Origin: Bog-473 sp963737745
Lineage (GTDB): Bacteria; Actinomycetota; Acidimicrobiia; Acidimicrobiales; RAAP-2
Direction of reading: 5' to 3'
DNA: 64,000 nt
Assembly: GCA_963737745.1 (NCBI GenBank)
Contig: CAVTTR010000012.1
Location: 434,001-498,000 of the forward strand
In this document: positions 1 to 8,984 of the stretch, in pieces
Layout: each line of letters starts with the position of its first letter
Position numbering within the stretch: position 1 is the first letter of the stretch
The notes under the pieces: generated by a model
The model's input: only the letters and a program-made list of their open reading frames with translations
Told to the model about the DNA's origin: nothing
Database searches by the model: none
Translations under genes and position numbers: made by a program

Positions 1-368
1 AGGGCCTCGCACTCCCTGACACGCTCCGGGTCCTCATCGGGGAGGGTGAGGGCCAGCACACCGGAACGATCCGACCCCTCCAAGATCGGCACCCATAATC
101 GAATCCCGTCGGCTCGCTCGGCCCGGACCGGCGTTTGCGTGAGGAAGGCTCGCCCGGCCATGGTCGACACCACCTCTTCGCTGTGCGGCAACTCGGCGTG
201 CGCGGCATGGTCACCGAGGGGTTCGAGGATGGTCTGCCCGAAGTCGATCAGATACACCACGACATCCGAAACGCCGAGTGTCGCGCCCACGCTTTCGATG
301 GCGGCTGTGACGGCCTCCGGCTGCGCCAAGGTCGACCGAAGCAGCGGCGTGAGGTCAATGCCGGTCAT
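1..368 (-). CDS. GAF-type N-terminus of a probable SpoIIE-family phosphatase (truncated by window edge)
   Basis: The reverse strand is open from an ATG at 368 to the window edge, giving the first 122 residues (begins MTGIDLTPLLRSTL). The fragment has alternating strands and helices of a small sensor domain, including VVVYLIDFGQ and VPILEGSDRSGVLALTLP, which resembles the GAF-like region preceding PP2C/SpoIIE phosphatase domains in many actinobacteria. The catalytic part, if present, lies outside the window. Neighbouring hemerythrin and STAS genes fit a stress-signalling role. The domain type is inference from sequence style; no catalytic residues are visible. Confidence 0.55.
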   Translation of the reverse strand, partial: MTGIDLTPLLRSTLAQPEAVTAAIESVGATLGVSDVVVYLIDFGQTILEPLGDHAAHAELPHSEEVVSTMAGRAFLTQTPVRAERADGIRLWVPILEGSDRSGVLALTLPDEDPERVRECEA

Positions 369-436
369 GGCCGCAGCCTAGGTGATGCCCGTCACCCCTA
401 CTCGATGCTGGTCAATGCGCTGACGTCTCCACACCT

Positions 437-976
437 TCAGGCTGAATCGCGCATGCGATCGATGAACGATGCGAGCGGTCCGAAGAGCCGGTTACCGAGG
501 GCCGAGTTGGGCAGATGTGGATGCGGCTGGGTCGGAGCCGCCAGTTTCTCGCCTCTGAACTTCTGTCCCAGAAAGGACAGGTACGCGCCATCGTCGTTCG
601 CCCGCAGCAACGGTAAGACGGAGGCCTCCTCATTGGCGGCATGCGTCAGCACTGCGGCGTGAAGGTCTCGCACGGCACCCATGAACTCTTCGGTGTCGCA
701 ATCCAATTGCATCATGTGCGCCAAGAGGCGCTCCGCTTCGGATTCTTCGCCGAGACGGGCATCGGCCACGTCGTCGCCGCCGGGTTCGCGGCGGATGGCC
801 GGGTACACAACCGTCTCCTCCGCCACTTCATGACGGATGAGTTCCGTCGTCAATTCGTGGAAAAGGGCGGACCGTAGGCTGGGGTCTGCGTTTTCGAGCT
901 CTGACAAACGTTCCTTAATGGCCTCGTGATCTTGCTCAATGAGCGCCGTCACGTCGTCAGTGGGAATGACCGTCAT
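437..976 (-). CDS. Hemerythrin HHE-domain protein
   Basis: A 179-residue soluble protein with two helical hairpins carrying the histidine and acidic pattern of HHE cation-binding domains: EQDHEAI near residue 15, RHEVAEE near 48 and THAANEE further on. Such domains bind a di-iron centre and act in O2, NO or redox sensing or iron handling. The frame is open further upstream, but I chose the ATG at 976 because it follows a GGGGAGGG ribosome site and begins with the conserved MTVIPTDDVTALI segment. It is divergent from the STAS gene at 1150. Physiological ligand unknown. Confidence 0.85.
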   Translation of the reverse strand: MTVIPTDDVTALIEQDHEAIKERLSELENADPSLRSALFHELTTELIRHEVAEETVVYPAIRREPGGDDVADARLGEESEAERLLAHMMQLDCDTEEFMGAVRDLHAAVLTHAANEEASVLPLLRANDDGAYLSFLGQKFRGEKLAAPTQPHPHLPNSALGNRLFGPLASFIDRMRDSA

Positions 977-1149
977 CACCCTCCCCTTTCGTGGGCTTTC
1001 CTGCAGGATTACCCAATCCCGGATGTGCGTAACCCTGGCGAAGGCAGGCAATTCCTCCGTCCCGCGGCCATCGATCGCATCCCCCCATTGCCTCGGATAC
1101 ATTCTTCAGCCGAGTGGCCACCAGGGCAAGAGGATCGGACGAGGGGGCG

Positions 1150-1507
1150 ATGGCACACATGGAACCACAGGCATTCTCAGCGACACGCTCGCAGCGAAAT
1201 GATCACCCGGTGCTCGTACTGAGCGGCGAACTCGATGTGGCCTCCTCCGGCGAACTGAAACGGGCGCTCGCATGAGGCGGAGAGCGACGCCTCGGGCGAT
1301 ATCAACGTCGATATCGGCGCCCTGTCGTTCATCGACAGCTCGGGCTTGGCCGTGCTCGTCGCAGCCCAGCAGGGCTTGGAGAAACAGGGGCGCCACCTTT
1401 TTCTCACCGGTACCCGGCCTCAGGCCAGGAGGGTCTTTGAGATTGCCGGTCTGCTCGAGTTCCTCCGGGTCGACTCGCCGACGGGTGAGGTGTCCTCGGC
1501 GTCGTAG
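1150..1507 (+). pseudogene. STAS-domain anti-sigma-factor antagonist, frameshifted
   Basis: Two overlapping frames together make one STAS protein of about 118 residues. The first frame (ATG 1150) gives VLVLSGELDVASSGELKRAL and stops at TGA 1273. The second frame continues with INVDIGALSFIDSSGLAVLV and LEKQGRHLFLTG, ending at TAG 1505. FIDSSG holds the serine that is phosphorylated in SpoIIAA/RsbV proteins. Removing one base near 1273 restores a continuous ALAEAESDASGD junction. A sequencing error or a recent mutation both fit; programmed shifting is unlikely because no known slippery signal is present. Confidence 0.7.
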
Positions 1508-1527
1508 GGCCAGCTCGGCGCGCGCGA

Positions 1528-3249
1528 TCAGCTACCGAGAACCACGGTCTCCGTATCGCGACCAGAGCGGAGGACGGTGCCCGGAAGCGCACCGGTGGGC
1601 TCACCATCAACGATGGTCTCCACCCCATTGACCAAGACGTGTCGTATCCCCGTCGACGGAGCGGTTAAGCGAAGACTCTCGCCCGGCAGGTCATAGACCC
1701 GTCGAGCCTGACCACTCCCGATCGTCGCTGGGTCGAAGACGACGACATCAGCGAACGCCCCCTCCGTGAGCCCTCCTCGATCCTTGAGGCCATAGAGGCG
1801 CGCCGGGACGTCGGTCATCAGGTGCACCGCTCGCTCCAACGAGACGAGGTTTCGGCCGTGCAGGGCGTCACCAAGGAAGCGGGTGGGATAGGGAGACCCG
1901 AGCATGCGATCGAGGTGAGCTCCGGCGTCAGATCCGCCGAGCACGACGTCGTCGTTCTCCCAGATCTCGCTTCGCCGCTTCCAATCCTCGGTGGTGTCGG
2001 CAATCGGGGAGGGCCACAAGACGGTTCTGTACTCGTCAGCCACCTCAATGTCGATGAGCGCGTCCCAGGGATCAACGCCTTGCTCCCGCGCGATCTCGCC
2101 TACCAGCCGACCTTCGTACTTTTTGTTCTCTGGCGCAATGGTGTCACCGATCCGATACATGCCGAACTCAGCCAGCCGCTCGAAACCCGACCCCTGAGCG
2201 CCCGCAATCATCTGGGCGCGGAACTCGGGATCGCGAAGTTTGGCTGTCTTCTCAGCCGGGGGAAGCATCATGACTTCCCTCCATCCCGGGATCAACCAAA
2301 TCGCACAATAGGTAGCCATGCTCAAGTTCATGTCCATGTGCACAGGCATGCTGAGCGCCACCACACGACCGCCGAGCTCGCGAGCTCGCGACGAAGGTTG
2401 CATTTGGTGCTCAATGCGCTCCTCGTCCCCATCACCCCTGACGCCCAACACGTTCCAGTTCAGAGGGCGTTGCGCCTGCACGCTCATCTGCACCAACAAC
2501 TCGGTTTCTTCGTCACTAAAGCCTGTGACGCATCCGGAAAAGATGGCTTCCAGGGTCGTTCCGGGGTGCTCCCCTACGGTACGACACAACTCCAAGAGCT
2601 CTGCCTCCGAGGCCTGCCGACTGGGCACAGGTTGACCATTGTGGTCGGGATGTGTGCGCGAGCGCGTGGTGGATAACCCGAGACCTCCCGCCTCCAATGA
2701 CTCATGGAGCAATGCCACGAGCGCCTTCACCTCTTCGTCTGTCGATTCCCGCTCGAGAGACTCCTCGCCCAGCACGTAGCGGCGCAGTGCGCAGTGGCCG
2801 ACGAGAAATCCGGCGTTGACGCCGATTCGCCCTTCGAATCCGTCCAAGAACTCACGGAAGGTCTCCCACTTCCAGTCGATTCCGTTCTCGAGCGCCGCCA
2901 GCGGCATCCCTTCGACTTGGGACATCATCCGGCGGGTGTAATCGGCATCGCGCTCCTTGAGCGGCGCCAGGGTGAAGCCGCAGTTGCCCCCGAACACGGT
3001 GGTCACCCCGTGCAGCGAGGACGGTGTGGCATACCCGTCCCAATTGAGCTGCGCGTCGTAGTGCGTATGAAGGTCGATGAATCCGGGGGCCACTACCAGG
3101 CCGGTCGCGTCAATGACGTTGTCAGCCGAACCGCCGGCGAGGTCGCCGATCTCGACGATGCGTCCGTCTTGAATGCCGATGTCGGCCAGTCGGCCCGGTG
3201 CCCCGGTCCCGTCGACGACGAGTCCACCCCTGATCAGGTAATCCCACAT
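1528..3249 (-). CDS. N-acyl-D-amino-acid deacylase-type amidohydrolase, copy 1
   Basis: A 573-residue member of the D-aminoacylase branch of the amidohydrolase superfamily (metal-dependent deacylation of N-acyl-D-amino acids or related amides). Visible landmarks: an N-terminal beta-sandwich half (VVDGTGAPG), HTH at residues 61-63, the metal-ligand cysteine in GGNCGF near 90, GGSDAGAHLDRM near the end of the barrel, and a C-terminal LVNGVETIVDGEP strand. It is closely similar along its length to the product of 5132-6847. It stands downstream of a solute-binding protein gene and a cupin gene, so it probably belongs to one catabolic unit. The exact substrate cannot be told. Confidence 0.85.
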   Translation of the reverse strand: MWDYLIRGGLVVDGTGAPGRLADIGIQDGRIVEIGDLAGGSADNVIDATGLVVAPGFIDLHTHYDAQLNWDGYATPSSLHGVTTVFGGNCGFTLAPLKERDADYTRRMMSQVEGMPLAALENGIDWKWETFREFLDGFEGRIGVNAGFLVGHCALRRYVLGEESLERESTDEEVKALVALLHESLEAGGLGLSTTRSRTHPDHNGQPVPSRQASEAELLELCRTVGEHPGTTLEAIFSGCVTGFSDEETELLVQMSVQAQRPLNWNVLGVRGDGDEERIEHQMQPSSRARELGGRVVALSMPVHMDMNLSMATYCAIWLIPGWREVMMLPPAEKTAKLRDPEFRAQMIAGAQGSGFERLAEFGMYRIGDTIAPENKKYEGRLVGEIAREQGVDPWDALIDIEVADEYRTVLWPSPIADTTEDWKRRSEIWENDDVVLGGSDAGAHLDRMLGSPYPTRFLGDALHGRNLVSLERAVHLMTDVPARLYGLKDRGGLTEGAFADVVVFDPATIGSGQARRVYDLPGESLRLTAPSTGIRHVLVNGVETIVDGEPTGALPGTVLRSGRDTETVVLGS

Positions 3250-3301
3250 ATCTGCTCCTGTCGCCTCCGTTCACGGCTCGCCGGTGGTGCAGCCCGATCG
3301 A

Positions 3302-4546
3302 CTACCCGGTCACGGGGGTACCGATCAACGTGCCACAGATCAGCTTGCCACCGAGGGCCGGGACGAATGCCTTGCCCTTGACCTCGACGACCTGCGAGCA
3401 TGACTTCTTCGGCAAGGAGGCCAGGGTGCCGAAGTGGGTGAAATTCGTGCCCGGGCTCGCGATCAGTCCGCCCGCCGTCCAGTTGTGGACCGTGCGCAGG
3501 TAGGAGATGAACTTCGACTTTGAGGGAGACGCCACCCCGGTGTGTTCGAGTCCCTGGATGATGAGGTCGGCCGACTCGTAGGCGAAGTCCATGTCAATCG
3601 TCGGGATGCCTCCGGCCCACGGCGTGTACTTCTTCATCTCACTGAGATAGGTCTTGACCGGCTTGGTGACGTCCTTGCCCAAGACATTGAGGATCGGCGT
3701 GGCATAGGTGCCCTGCATGGCGGCCAGGGCAGCCGGCTGGCTCAACACGGCCTGGTCGTATCCGGTCGCACAAAGGTCGGCGATTTTGAGGCCGGCCTGC
3801 TTAATGGCGGTTTGCACGGCGATACAGCTCGAAAGGACGCTCAGCACCTCGAGCCCGTTACAGCCGTCCTTCTTCATTTGCAGGGCAAAGGTGGTGAAGT
3901 TGGAGCTTCCCGCTGGAATCACCTCGTCCAGGCACTTGCTGATGCCCTGCTTCTTGGCTTGGGCGAAGATCTCGTTGGCCGAATCTATGGCCGAAGGAAC
4001 GTTGTAGACCAGCTGGGCCAGCTTGGTCACCCCGAGTGCCTTCAACTCATCGCTGCTGTAGCTGTAAATCTTGCCGTTGTAGGGCGTAAAGAGGGTTCCG
4101 ACCACGCTGAACATGTTGCTGTTCTGCGGTTGGCCCCACTCGGGCCCATCCTCGTCATCTCCCACGACGGGTTCTTTCGCTTTGCTCAGGTACGGCGCCG
4201 CGCCGCTGGCCACCGTCGATTCCTCGATGACCGCGAAGGCGCCCTTGTTCTCCACCAGCGTCTGAGCCGCCGTCTCGTTACCCGCAACGGTGGATTGGTC
4301 GTCCTCGACAACGAGCTCGATCTTGTGGCCGTCTATCCCGCCCTTGGCGTTCAGGGCGTCGAACCGAGCCTGGGCTCCGTACTGGCCATCGGCATAGGTG
4401 GCTGAAGACGCCCCGGTTTCGTCGGTGATGTACCCGATGATGATCGGTGCCTTACTGCCGGCAGCCGATGCACCACCGCTCGATAAGGCGACCAAAGAGC
4501 CAGCCATCGAAAGCGTTGCCACAACCATGCACAGTGCACGTCGCAT
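3302..4546 (-). CDS. Branched-chain-amino-acid-type ABC transporter solute-binding protein
   Basis: A 414-residue exported binding protein of the Leu/Ile/Val (periplasmic-binding type 1) family. The start at 4546 gives a clear Sec signal: MRRAL, a hydrophobic core (VVATLSMAGSLVALSS) and an ASA-AG cleavage site. The mature part begins IIIGYITDETGASS and contains ARFDALNAKGGIDGHKIEL, typical of ligand-binding receptors. A GGGGGGT purine run precedes the ATG. No permease or ATPase genes are next to it, so it is an orphan receptor within this window. It sits between two deacylase genes and may bind a peptide, amide or aromatic substrate. Confidence 0.85.
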   Translation of the reverse strand: MRRALCMVVATLSMAGSLVALSSGGASAAGSKAPIIIGYITDETGASSATYADGQYGAQARFDALNAKGGIDGHKIELVVEDDQSTVAGNETAAQTLVENKGAFAVIEESTVASGAAPYLSKAKEPVVGDDEDGPEWGQPQNSNMFSVVGTLFTPYNGKIYSYSSDELKALGVTKLAQLVYNVPSAIDSANEIFAQAKKQGISKCLDEVIPAGSSNFTTFALQMKKDGCNGLEVLSVLSSCIAVQTAIKQAGLKIADLCATGYDQAVLSQPAALAAMQGTYATPILNVLGKDVTKPVKTYLSEMKKYTPWAGGIPTIDMDFAYESADLIIQGLEHTGVASPSKSKFISYLRTVHNWTAGGLIASPGTNFTHFGTLASLPKKSCSQVVEVKGKAFVPALGGKLICGTLIGTPVTG

Positions 4547-4558
4547 ATGTACCCCCCT

Positions 4559-4577
4559 TGTGTTTGTTTGTTTGTGA
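4559..4577 (+). repeat. TGTT microsatellite in the SBP 5' region
   Basis: A short run of TGTT/TTTG units (about four copies) lies just upstream of the binding-protein start, between it and the cupin gene. On the coding strand it reads as a CAAA repeat before the ribosome-binding site. It could tune expression by copy-number change, but nothing else supports that. Confidence 0.5.
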
Positions 4578-4635
4578 TCGCTGTTGTTTGCGTGTACAGC
4601 TCCCCAGCCAGCTGGCCGGTGGCACCCGCTCGAGT

Positions 4636-5103
4636 TCAGCTCGGCGCGAGAGGCAACTTGTGGTCCGGCCACTTCTCCGGTGGCTCCACGTACTCCGTCG
4701 TGTAGAAGGTCTGGCCGCGGAAATCCGCGATCGTCGCTCCTTCCGGTCCGGTCCAGAAAGAGTAGGGCGAGCCGGCACTGCGGTAGACGCCTTCACCAGC
4801 CTTCAGTACGCGGTTGCCGTGGTGCACCTCCCCCTCGAGAATGAATTCAATGTAGTCCACGTCATGGCGATGGGTCGGGAGCAAGGTTCCAGGCTTGAAC
4901 GTGAAGATGGTCAAGCTCAGTCCATCGGTGTCCGGGTTGGAGACCATGATCCTGCGTTCGGCCCGGCCGGCGAAGTACGCCGACCCCTCAGTCGAGCGGC
5001 TACCCCCGGTGGGGTCCGGATCGGGCGGTGCGATCTTTTCGTCTTCGGAGCTGCGCCGCACATCGAAGAAGACCGACCGGTGCTTCCTGGCCATCATCGT
5101 CAT
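4636..5103 (-). CDS. Cupin-domain protein
   Basis: A 155-residue single-domain cupin. The metal-binding motif 1 appears as PTHRHDVDYIEFILEGEV and motif 2 as the later YRSAGSPYSFW region. The ATG at 5103 follows an AGGAGG site at good spacing. Small cupins of this kind are dioxygenases, isomerases or sugar/amide-binding proteins; the sequence does not say which. It lies between the deacylase at 5132 and the binding protein at 4546, in the same orientation and with short gaps, so cotranscription is likely. Confidence 0.8.
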   Translation of the reverse strand: MTMMARKHRSVFFDVRRSSEDEKIAPPDPDPTGGSRSTEGSAYFAGRAERRIMVSNPDTDGLSLTIFTFKPGTLLPTHRHDVDYIEFILEGEVHHGNRVLKAGEGVYRSAGSPYSFWTGPEGATIADFRGQTFYTTEYVEPPEKWPDHKLPLAPS

Positions 5104-5131
5104 CGGGTTCCTCCTGACTTGGGAAAGGCCA

Positions 5132-6847
5132 TCAGCCTTTTCGAACCTCTGTGCCTTTGGTGTTTCGTCCGGACCGGAGAATCACCCCAGGTGTGTTGCC
5201 GGTCGGCGCGCCCCCGGCAAAGACTTCTGCGCCGTTGACGAACACCGACGTGACGCCGATGGGGTCAGCCAGCAACCGCTTGCTCTCTCCAGGGAGGTCG
5301 AACACGGTGCGCGTCGGTCCCGAGTCGACCGTCTCGGGGTCGAAGAGCACCAGGTCCGCCTTGTAGCCCGGAGCAACCCGGCCACGGTCGGTCAGTCCAA
5401 ACAGCCGGGCCGGTTGATCCGTCATCAGCTGGACCGCCCGCTGCAGGGTGACCAGCTGCCGGCCGCGCAGAGAATCGGCGAGGAAACGGGTGGGATAGGA
5501 CGATCCGAGCATTCGATCGAGGTGAGCGCCGGCATCAGAACCGCCAAGCAGGACGTCCGGGTCTTCCCAGAGGGCGCGGCGAGCCTTCCAATCCTCGTCG
5601 GTGTCCGTGGTCGGCAAAGGCCACAAGACGGTTTTCAGCTCATCGGCCGCCGCGATCTCCACAACGGTGGTGAAGGGGTCCTGTCCCTTCTCGGCCGCGA
5701 TCTCCCCCACGATCCGGTTGCGGTATTGCTCGTTGCCCGGGGAGAAGACATCACCGATCATGTAAGTGGAGAAATCAGCCATTCGGGCCAACATGTAGCC
5801 CTCGGCTTGCTTCAGCATGCGGGCTCGAACCGCCGGATCCTTGAGTTGTTCGATGCGCTCGGGAACGTCGAGGCTCAACACCTCCCTCCAACCCGGAAGC
5901 AGCCACATGGCGCAATAGGTCAGGAAGCTCATGTTCTGGTCGGCGAAGGTCGGCATGGTCAAGGCCACGATGCGACCACCGACCTCTCGCGCCCGCCGCG
6001 AGGGCCCGAGTTGATGTTCGCTTCGGTCGGCGTCACGCGCGCTCACGGCCAACACGTTCCAGTTGATGGGCCGGTTCGCCCGCCGGCTCAGTTCGGCCAA
6101 AAACTCCGTCTCTTCGGGGCCGAAGAGACGGATGCAGCCCTCAGTGATCAACTCCAGCGAGGTGCCCTCCTGCGTGGCCACCACGTCGCACAGGCTGAGC
6201 AGTTCCTCTTCGGAAGCCCACCGGCTGGGAACCGGCTGTCCATCCCCATCGATGTGCGTCGGCGAACGCGAAGTAGAAAGACCCAAACCACCGGCTTGAA
6301 GCGACTGATGCAGCAGCTCGGCTATCTGGCCGACTTCTTCGGGCGAGGAGGCTCGATCGCAGCCCTCACCCATCACATAGCGACGCAGGGCCGAGTGACC
6401 GACCATGAAGCCGGCGTTGATGGCGACATGACCTTCCAAGGCATCGAGGTATTCACCGAAGCTCTCCCAACTCCAGGGCACACCCTGCTCCAGCGCGGCG
6501 AGGGGCATCCCTTCCACCTGGGCCATCATCCGGCGCGTGTAGTCCACGTCACGACTCTTCAACGGGGCCAAGGTGAAGCCGCAGTTCCCGCCGATGACCG
6601 AGGTGACCCCGTGCCAGACCGACGGGGTCGCCATGGGATCCCAAAACAGTTGGGCGTCGTAGTGGGTGTGAGGATCGACGAAGCCCGGGCTGACCACCAA
6701 CCCGTCGGCGTCGACGGTTCTGGCAGCCGGCCCGTCCACTTCCCCCACCGCGACGACGTGATCACCCTCGATGCCGATGTTGGCATGGACCGGATCAGCG
6801 CCCGTACCGTCGACGACGAGGCCATTCACAATGAGAAGATCGAGCAT
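5132..6847 (-). CDS. N-acyl-D-amino-acid deacylase-type amidohydrolase, copy 2
   Basis: A 571-residue paralogue of the 1528-3249 product, with the same landmarks: VVDGTGADP, DPHTHYDAQ, GGNCGFTLAPLKSRD, MMAQVEGMPLAALE, GGSDAGAHLDRMLG, VFVNGAEVFAGGAP. I use the ATG at 6847, five bases after the stop of the amidohydrolase-2 gene at 6853, because it aligns with the start of copy 1; an ATG nine codons upstream is possible. Two near-duplicates separated by a binding protein and a cupin suggest either two related substrates or a duplication within one catabolic operon. Confidence 0.85.
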   Translation of the reverse strand: MLDLLIVNGLVVDGTGADPVHANIGIEGDHVVAVGEVDGPAARTVDADGLVVSPGFVDPHTHYDAQLFWDPMATPSVWHGVTSVIGGNCGFTLAPLKSRDVDYTRRMMAQVEGMPLAALEQGVPWSWESFGEYLDALEGHVAINAGFMVGHSALRRYVMGEGCDRASSPEEVGQIAELLHQSLQAGGLGLSTSRSPTHIDGDGQPVPSRWASEEELLSLCDVVATQEGTSLELITEGCIRLFGPEETEFLAELSRRANRPINWNVLAVSARDADRSEHQLGPSRRAREVGGRIVALTMPTFADQNMSFLTYCAMWLLPGWREVLSLDVPERIEQLKDPAVRARMLKQAEGYMLARMADFSTYMIGDVFSPGNEQYRNRIVGEIAAEKGQDPFTTVVEIAAADELKTVLWPLPTTDTDEDWKARRALWEDPDVLLGGSDAGAHLDRMLGSSYPTRFLADSLRGRQLVTLQRAVQLMTDQPARLFGLTDRGRVAPGYKADLVLFDPETVDSGPTRTVFDLPGESKRLLADPIGVTSVFVNGAEVFAGGAPTGNTPGVILRSGRNTKGTEVRKG

Positions 6848-6852
6848 GCCTG

Positions 6853-7995
6853 CTACCCGAGTACCTTTTGCCATGCCGGATCGGGAACACAGGTCCAGTT
6901 GAAAAGGCGCTCGGCGTTGCGCAGGGTGATCAGCTCGGTCTCGTCATCCGGCACGTCTTTGAAGAGGTCATCGACCACCTTCTGGGTACCCGGCCAAATG
7001 CAGCTCGAGTGGGGATAGTCGCATTCCCACAGGATCCGCTCGATACCCACATCGTGTCGAACTCGAAGCCCATATGGCTCGTCGATCAAGCAGAACCACA
7101 TGTTCTTCCGGCAAACCTCCGACGGGAGGAGATCGTCGGTGCCGCTCCAGTACTTGTGGCGCTTGTACATCCGATCGGCCCGCTCCAGGGCGCCCGGCAC
7201 CCAGTTGACTCCGCCCTCGGAGTAAACGATCTTGATGTTGGGGAACTTTCGCGGGACCTGGCTGTACATCATGGCTAAAGAGTGCGTGATCGTCGGCACG
7301 AACCCCAGGGCGACCATCAGGCTGGGATTCGACTCGGGCGGAGTGAAGGCTCGCCACCCACTTGAACCGATGTGCATGCACACTGCGACCCCGGCTTCTT
7401 CACAAATGGACCACATCGGGTCCCAAAAGTCGGTGTAATACGAGGGCAGCCCCAACATGCTGGTCTCCTCGGGCACGCTGATCGCCCGCAACCCTCTGTC
7501 GAGGTTGCGCTCGATCTCTTTGGCGGCCAGGTTGGCGTCCCACAGCTGGACGATGGCCATGGGAACGAACATCTCGGGTGCGGCGGCACACCACTCGTCG
7601 AACATGAAGTCGTTCCAGGCGCGCACGCAGTAGTCCGCCAGCTCCTTGTCCTTGAAATCAGGGAAGAGAGCCCCGCCAAACCGTGGCAGGCTCGGGAAGT
7701 TCAAGCTGGCCGCGATGCCCTCGGCGCGCATATCTTCGGCTCGGGCTTTCGGGTCATAGCAACCGGGGATCATGTCGCTGAAGCGGACCGGATCCATGGT
7801 CCACTCCTCCTCCGGCTTTCCCGCCACTGCGTTCAGACCGACCGTGGGCATCCGTTTGCCCTCGACCATCCAGTACTCCATCCCACCTTCTTCGATCACG
7901 TGGGGCGCCTGCTCGAGAAACCTCTGCGGAACTCGTTTGGACCACACGTCCGGAGGCTCGACGATGTGGTCGTCGGCGCTGAAAAGCATTCTCAC
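6853..7995 (-). CDS. Amidohydrolase family 2 (TIM-barrel metal-dependent hydrolase)
   Basis: About 380 residues. The start region ADDHIVEPPDVW carries the DxH metal-binding feature of the amidohydrolase-2 family (ACMSD-like decarboxylases and hydrolases), and LWECDYPHSSCIWPG near the end provides the late aspartate. I prefer the GTG at 7995, which has a GGAGAG site five bases upstream; ATG 7989 two codons later is the alternative. It overlaps nothing, and its stop is 5 bp before the deacylase, so the two are probably translated from one message. Substrate unknown; aromatic or amide compounds are typical. Confidence 0.8.
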   Translation of the reverse strand: MRMLFSADDHIVEPPDVWSKRVPQRFLEQAPHVIEEGGMEYWMVEGKRMPTVGLNAVAGKPEEEWTMDPVRFSDMIPGCYDPKARAEDMRAEGIAASLNFPSLPRFGGALFPDFKDKELADYCVRAWNDFMFDEWCAAAPEMFVPMAIVQLWDANLAAKEIERNLDRGLRAISVPEETSMLGLPSYYTDFWDPMWSICEEAGVAVCMHIGSSGWRAFTPPESNPSLMVALGFVPTITHSLAMMYSQVPRKFPNIKIVYSEGGVNWVPGALERADRMYKRHKYWSGTDDLLPSEVCRKNMWFCLIDEPYGLRVRHDVGIERILWECDYPHSSCIWPGTQKVVDDLFKDVPDDETELITLRNAERLFNWTCVPDPAWQKVLG

Positions 7996-8134
7996 GAGAT
8001 CTCTCCCTACTACTCGGGCACGAGGTCGCCAAAAGCCCCCCGGCCCTCGGATTGTACGTCCTGGTTTGCATGCCGACAAGTAGTTTCATATATGGACCGA
8101 CATTCTGACGACGTCGAGATATTCGGCGAAGGCG

Positions 8135-8947
8135 CTATGCCGGCAGAAAGTCGAGGAGCAGCCGGTTGACCTCCGTGGGAGCCTCGAGCTGCATCCAGTG
8201 GCCCGGTCCGTCAAGACGCTCGTAACGCCACGGACCCGCAACATGATGCGCCGAACGGATCATCTGCCCCTCGGTCAAGGCAATATCGCCAGTACTCCAT
8301 ACACCCATCGTCGGTGCGGCGATGGGGGGAAGGGAGACCGGTGGCGAAATGTAGGACTCGGGCGGGACATTGGCCCGGTACCAATTGAGCCCCGGCGTCA
8401 GCGAGCCGTTGGCTTCCAGTTCGGCGATCACGGCGTCGGCATCGGGATGGCCTCCCCAATCGCGGAGGTTGGCCCATCCGTCATTCGAAAGCCACTGCTC
8501 CGCTATTCCAGGGAACTGGAACAGAAGCATGTACCAGGATTTTTCGTGCTGCTCGTAGCCTCCGGCCCTGAAGCTCGAGGGGTGGCCGACCGAGAGGGCA
8601 ATGAGGTGGTCCACCCGATCGGGTACGACCGCCGCCAGCGCCCAAGCCACCGCCGCTCCCCAGTCATGCCCGACCACGTGCGCCCGCTCCACGCCCGCCT
8701 CGTCGAGCACGGCACCGACGTCGGCCGCCAGATAGAGGATGTTGTAGGCATCGACCTCGGTGGGCTTGTCCGAGGCGCCGTAGCCCCGCATGTCCGGAAC
8801 GATGACCTGGAAGCCGGCATCGGCCAGGGGGGCAATCTGGTGACGCCAGAGCCGGCCCGAATCCGGGAAACCATGCAAGAGGACCACGGGACGGCCCTCC
8901 CCTGTCACCTCGTACGCAATACTTGCTCCACCACTCTTGGCACGCAT
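8135..8947 (-). CDS. Alpha/beta hydrolase, epoxide-hydrolase-like
   Basis: 270 residues with the epoxide hydrolase signature: oxyanion-hole HGFPDSG near 25, RGYGASDKP, the nucleophile elbow GHDWGAA with aspartate as nucleophile, and the catalytic histidine in GPGHWMQLEAP near the end. The Asp-Trp elbow points to epoxide hydrolase or haloalkane dehalogenase rather than serine esterase. It is in line with the other minus-strand catabolic genes and would act in the cytoplasm on a hydrophobic substrate. Confidence 0.82.
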   Translation of the reverse strand: MRAKSGGASIAYEVTGEGRPVVLLHGFPDSGRLWRHQIAPLADAGFQVIVPDMRGYGASDKPTEVDAYNILYLAADVGAVLDEAGVERAHVVGHDWGAAVAWALAAVVPDRVDHLIALSVGHPSSFRAGGYEQHEKSWYMLLFQFPGIAEQWLSNDGWANLRDWGGHPDADAVIAELEANGSLTPGLNWYRANVPPESYISPPVSLPPIAAPTMGVWSTGDIALTEGQMIRSAHHVAGPWRYERLDGPGHWMQLEAPTEVNRLLLDFLPA

Positions 8948-8984
8948 GGCCCTCCTCTCTGGTCAGGTTGGCGCGGTTCACTAC

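Noticed and set aside
1..368. Plus-strand protein of 111 residues at 46-381
   Set aside because: The minus strand of the same region gives a better, GAF-like protein; the plus frame is Ser/Arg/Pro-rich shadow sequence.
4895..7018. A 707-codon open frame on the plus strand
   Set aside because: It is antisense to the deacylase, cupin and amidohydrolase genes, which have clear motifs. Long antisense frames are expected at this GC content.
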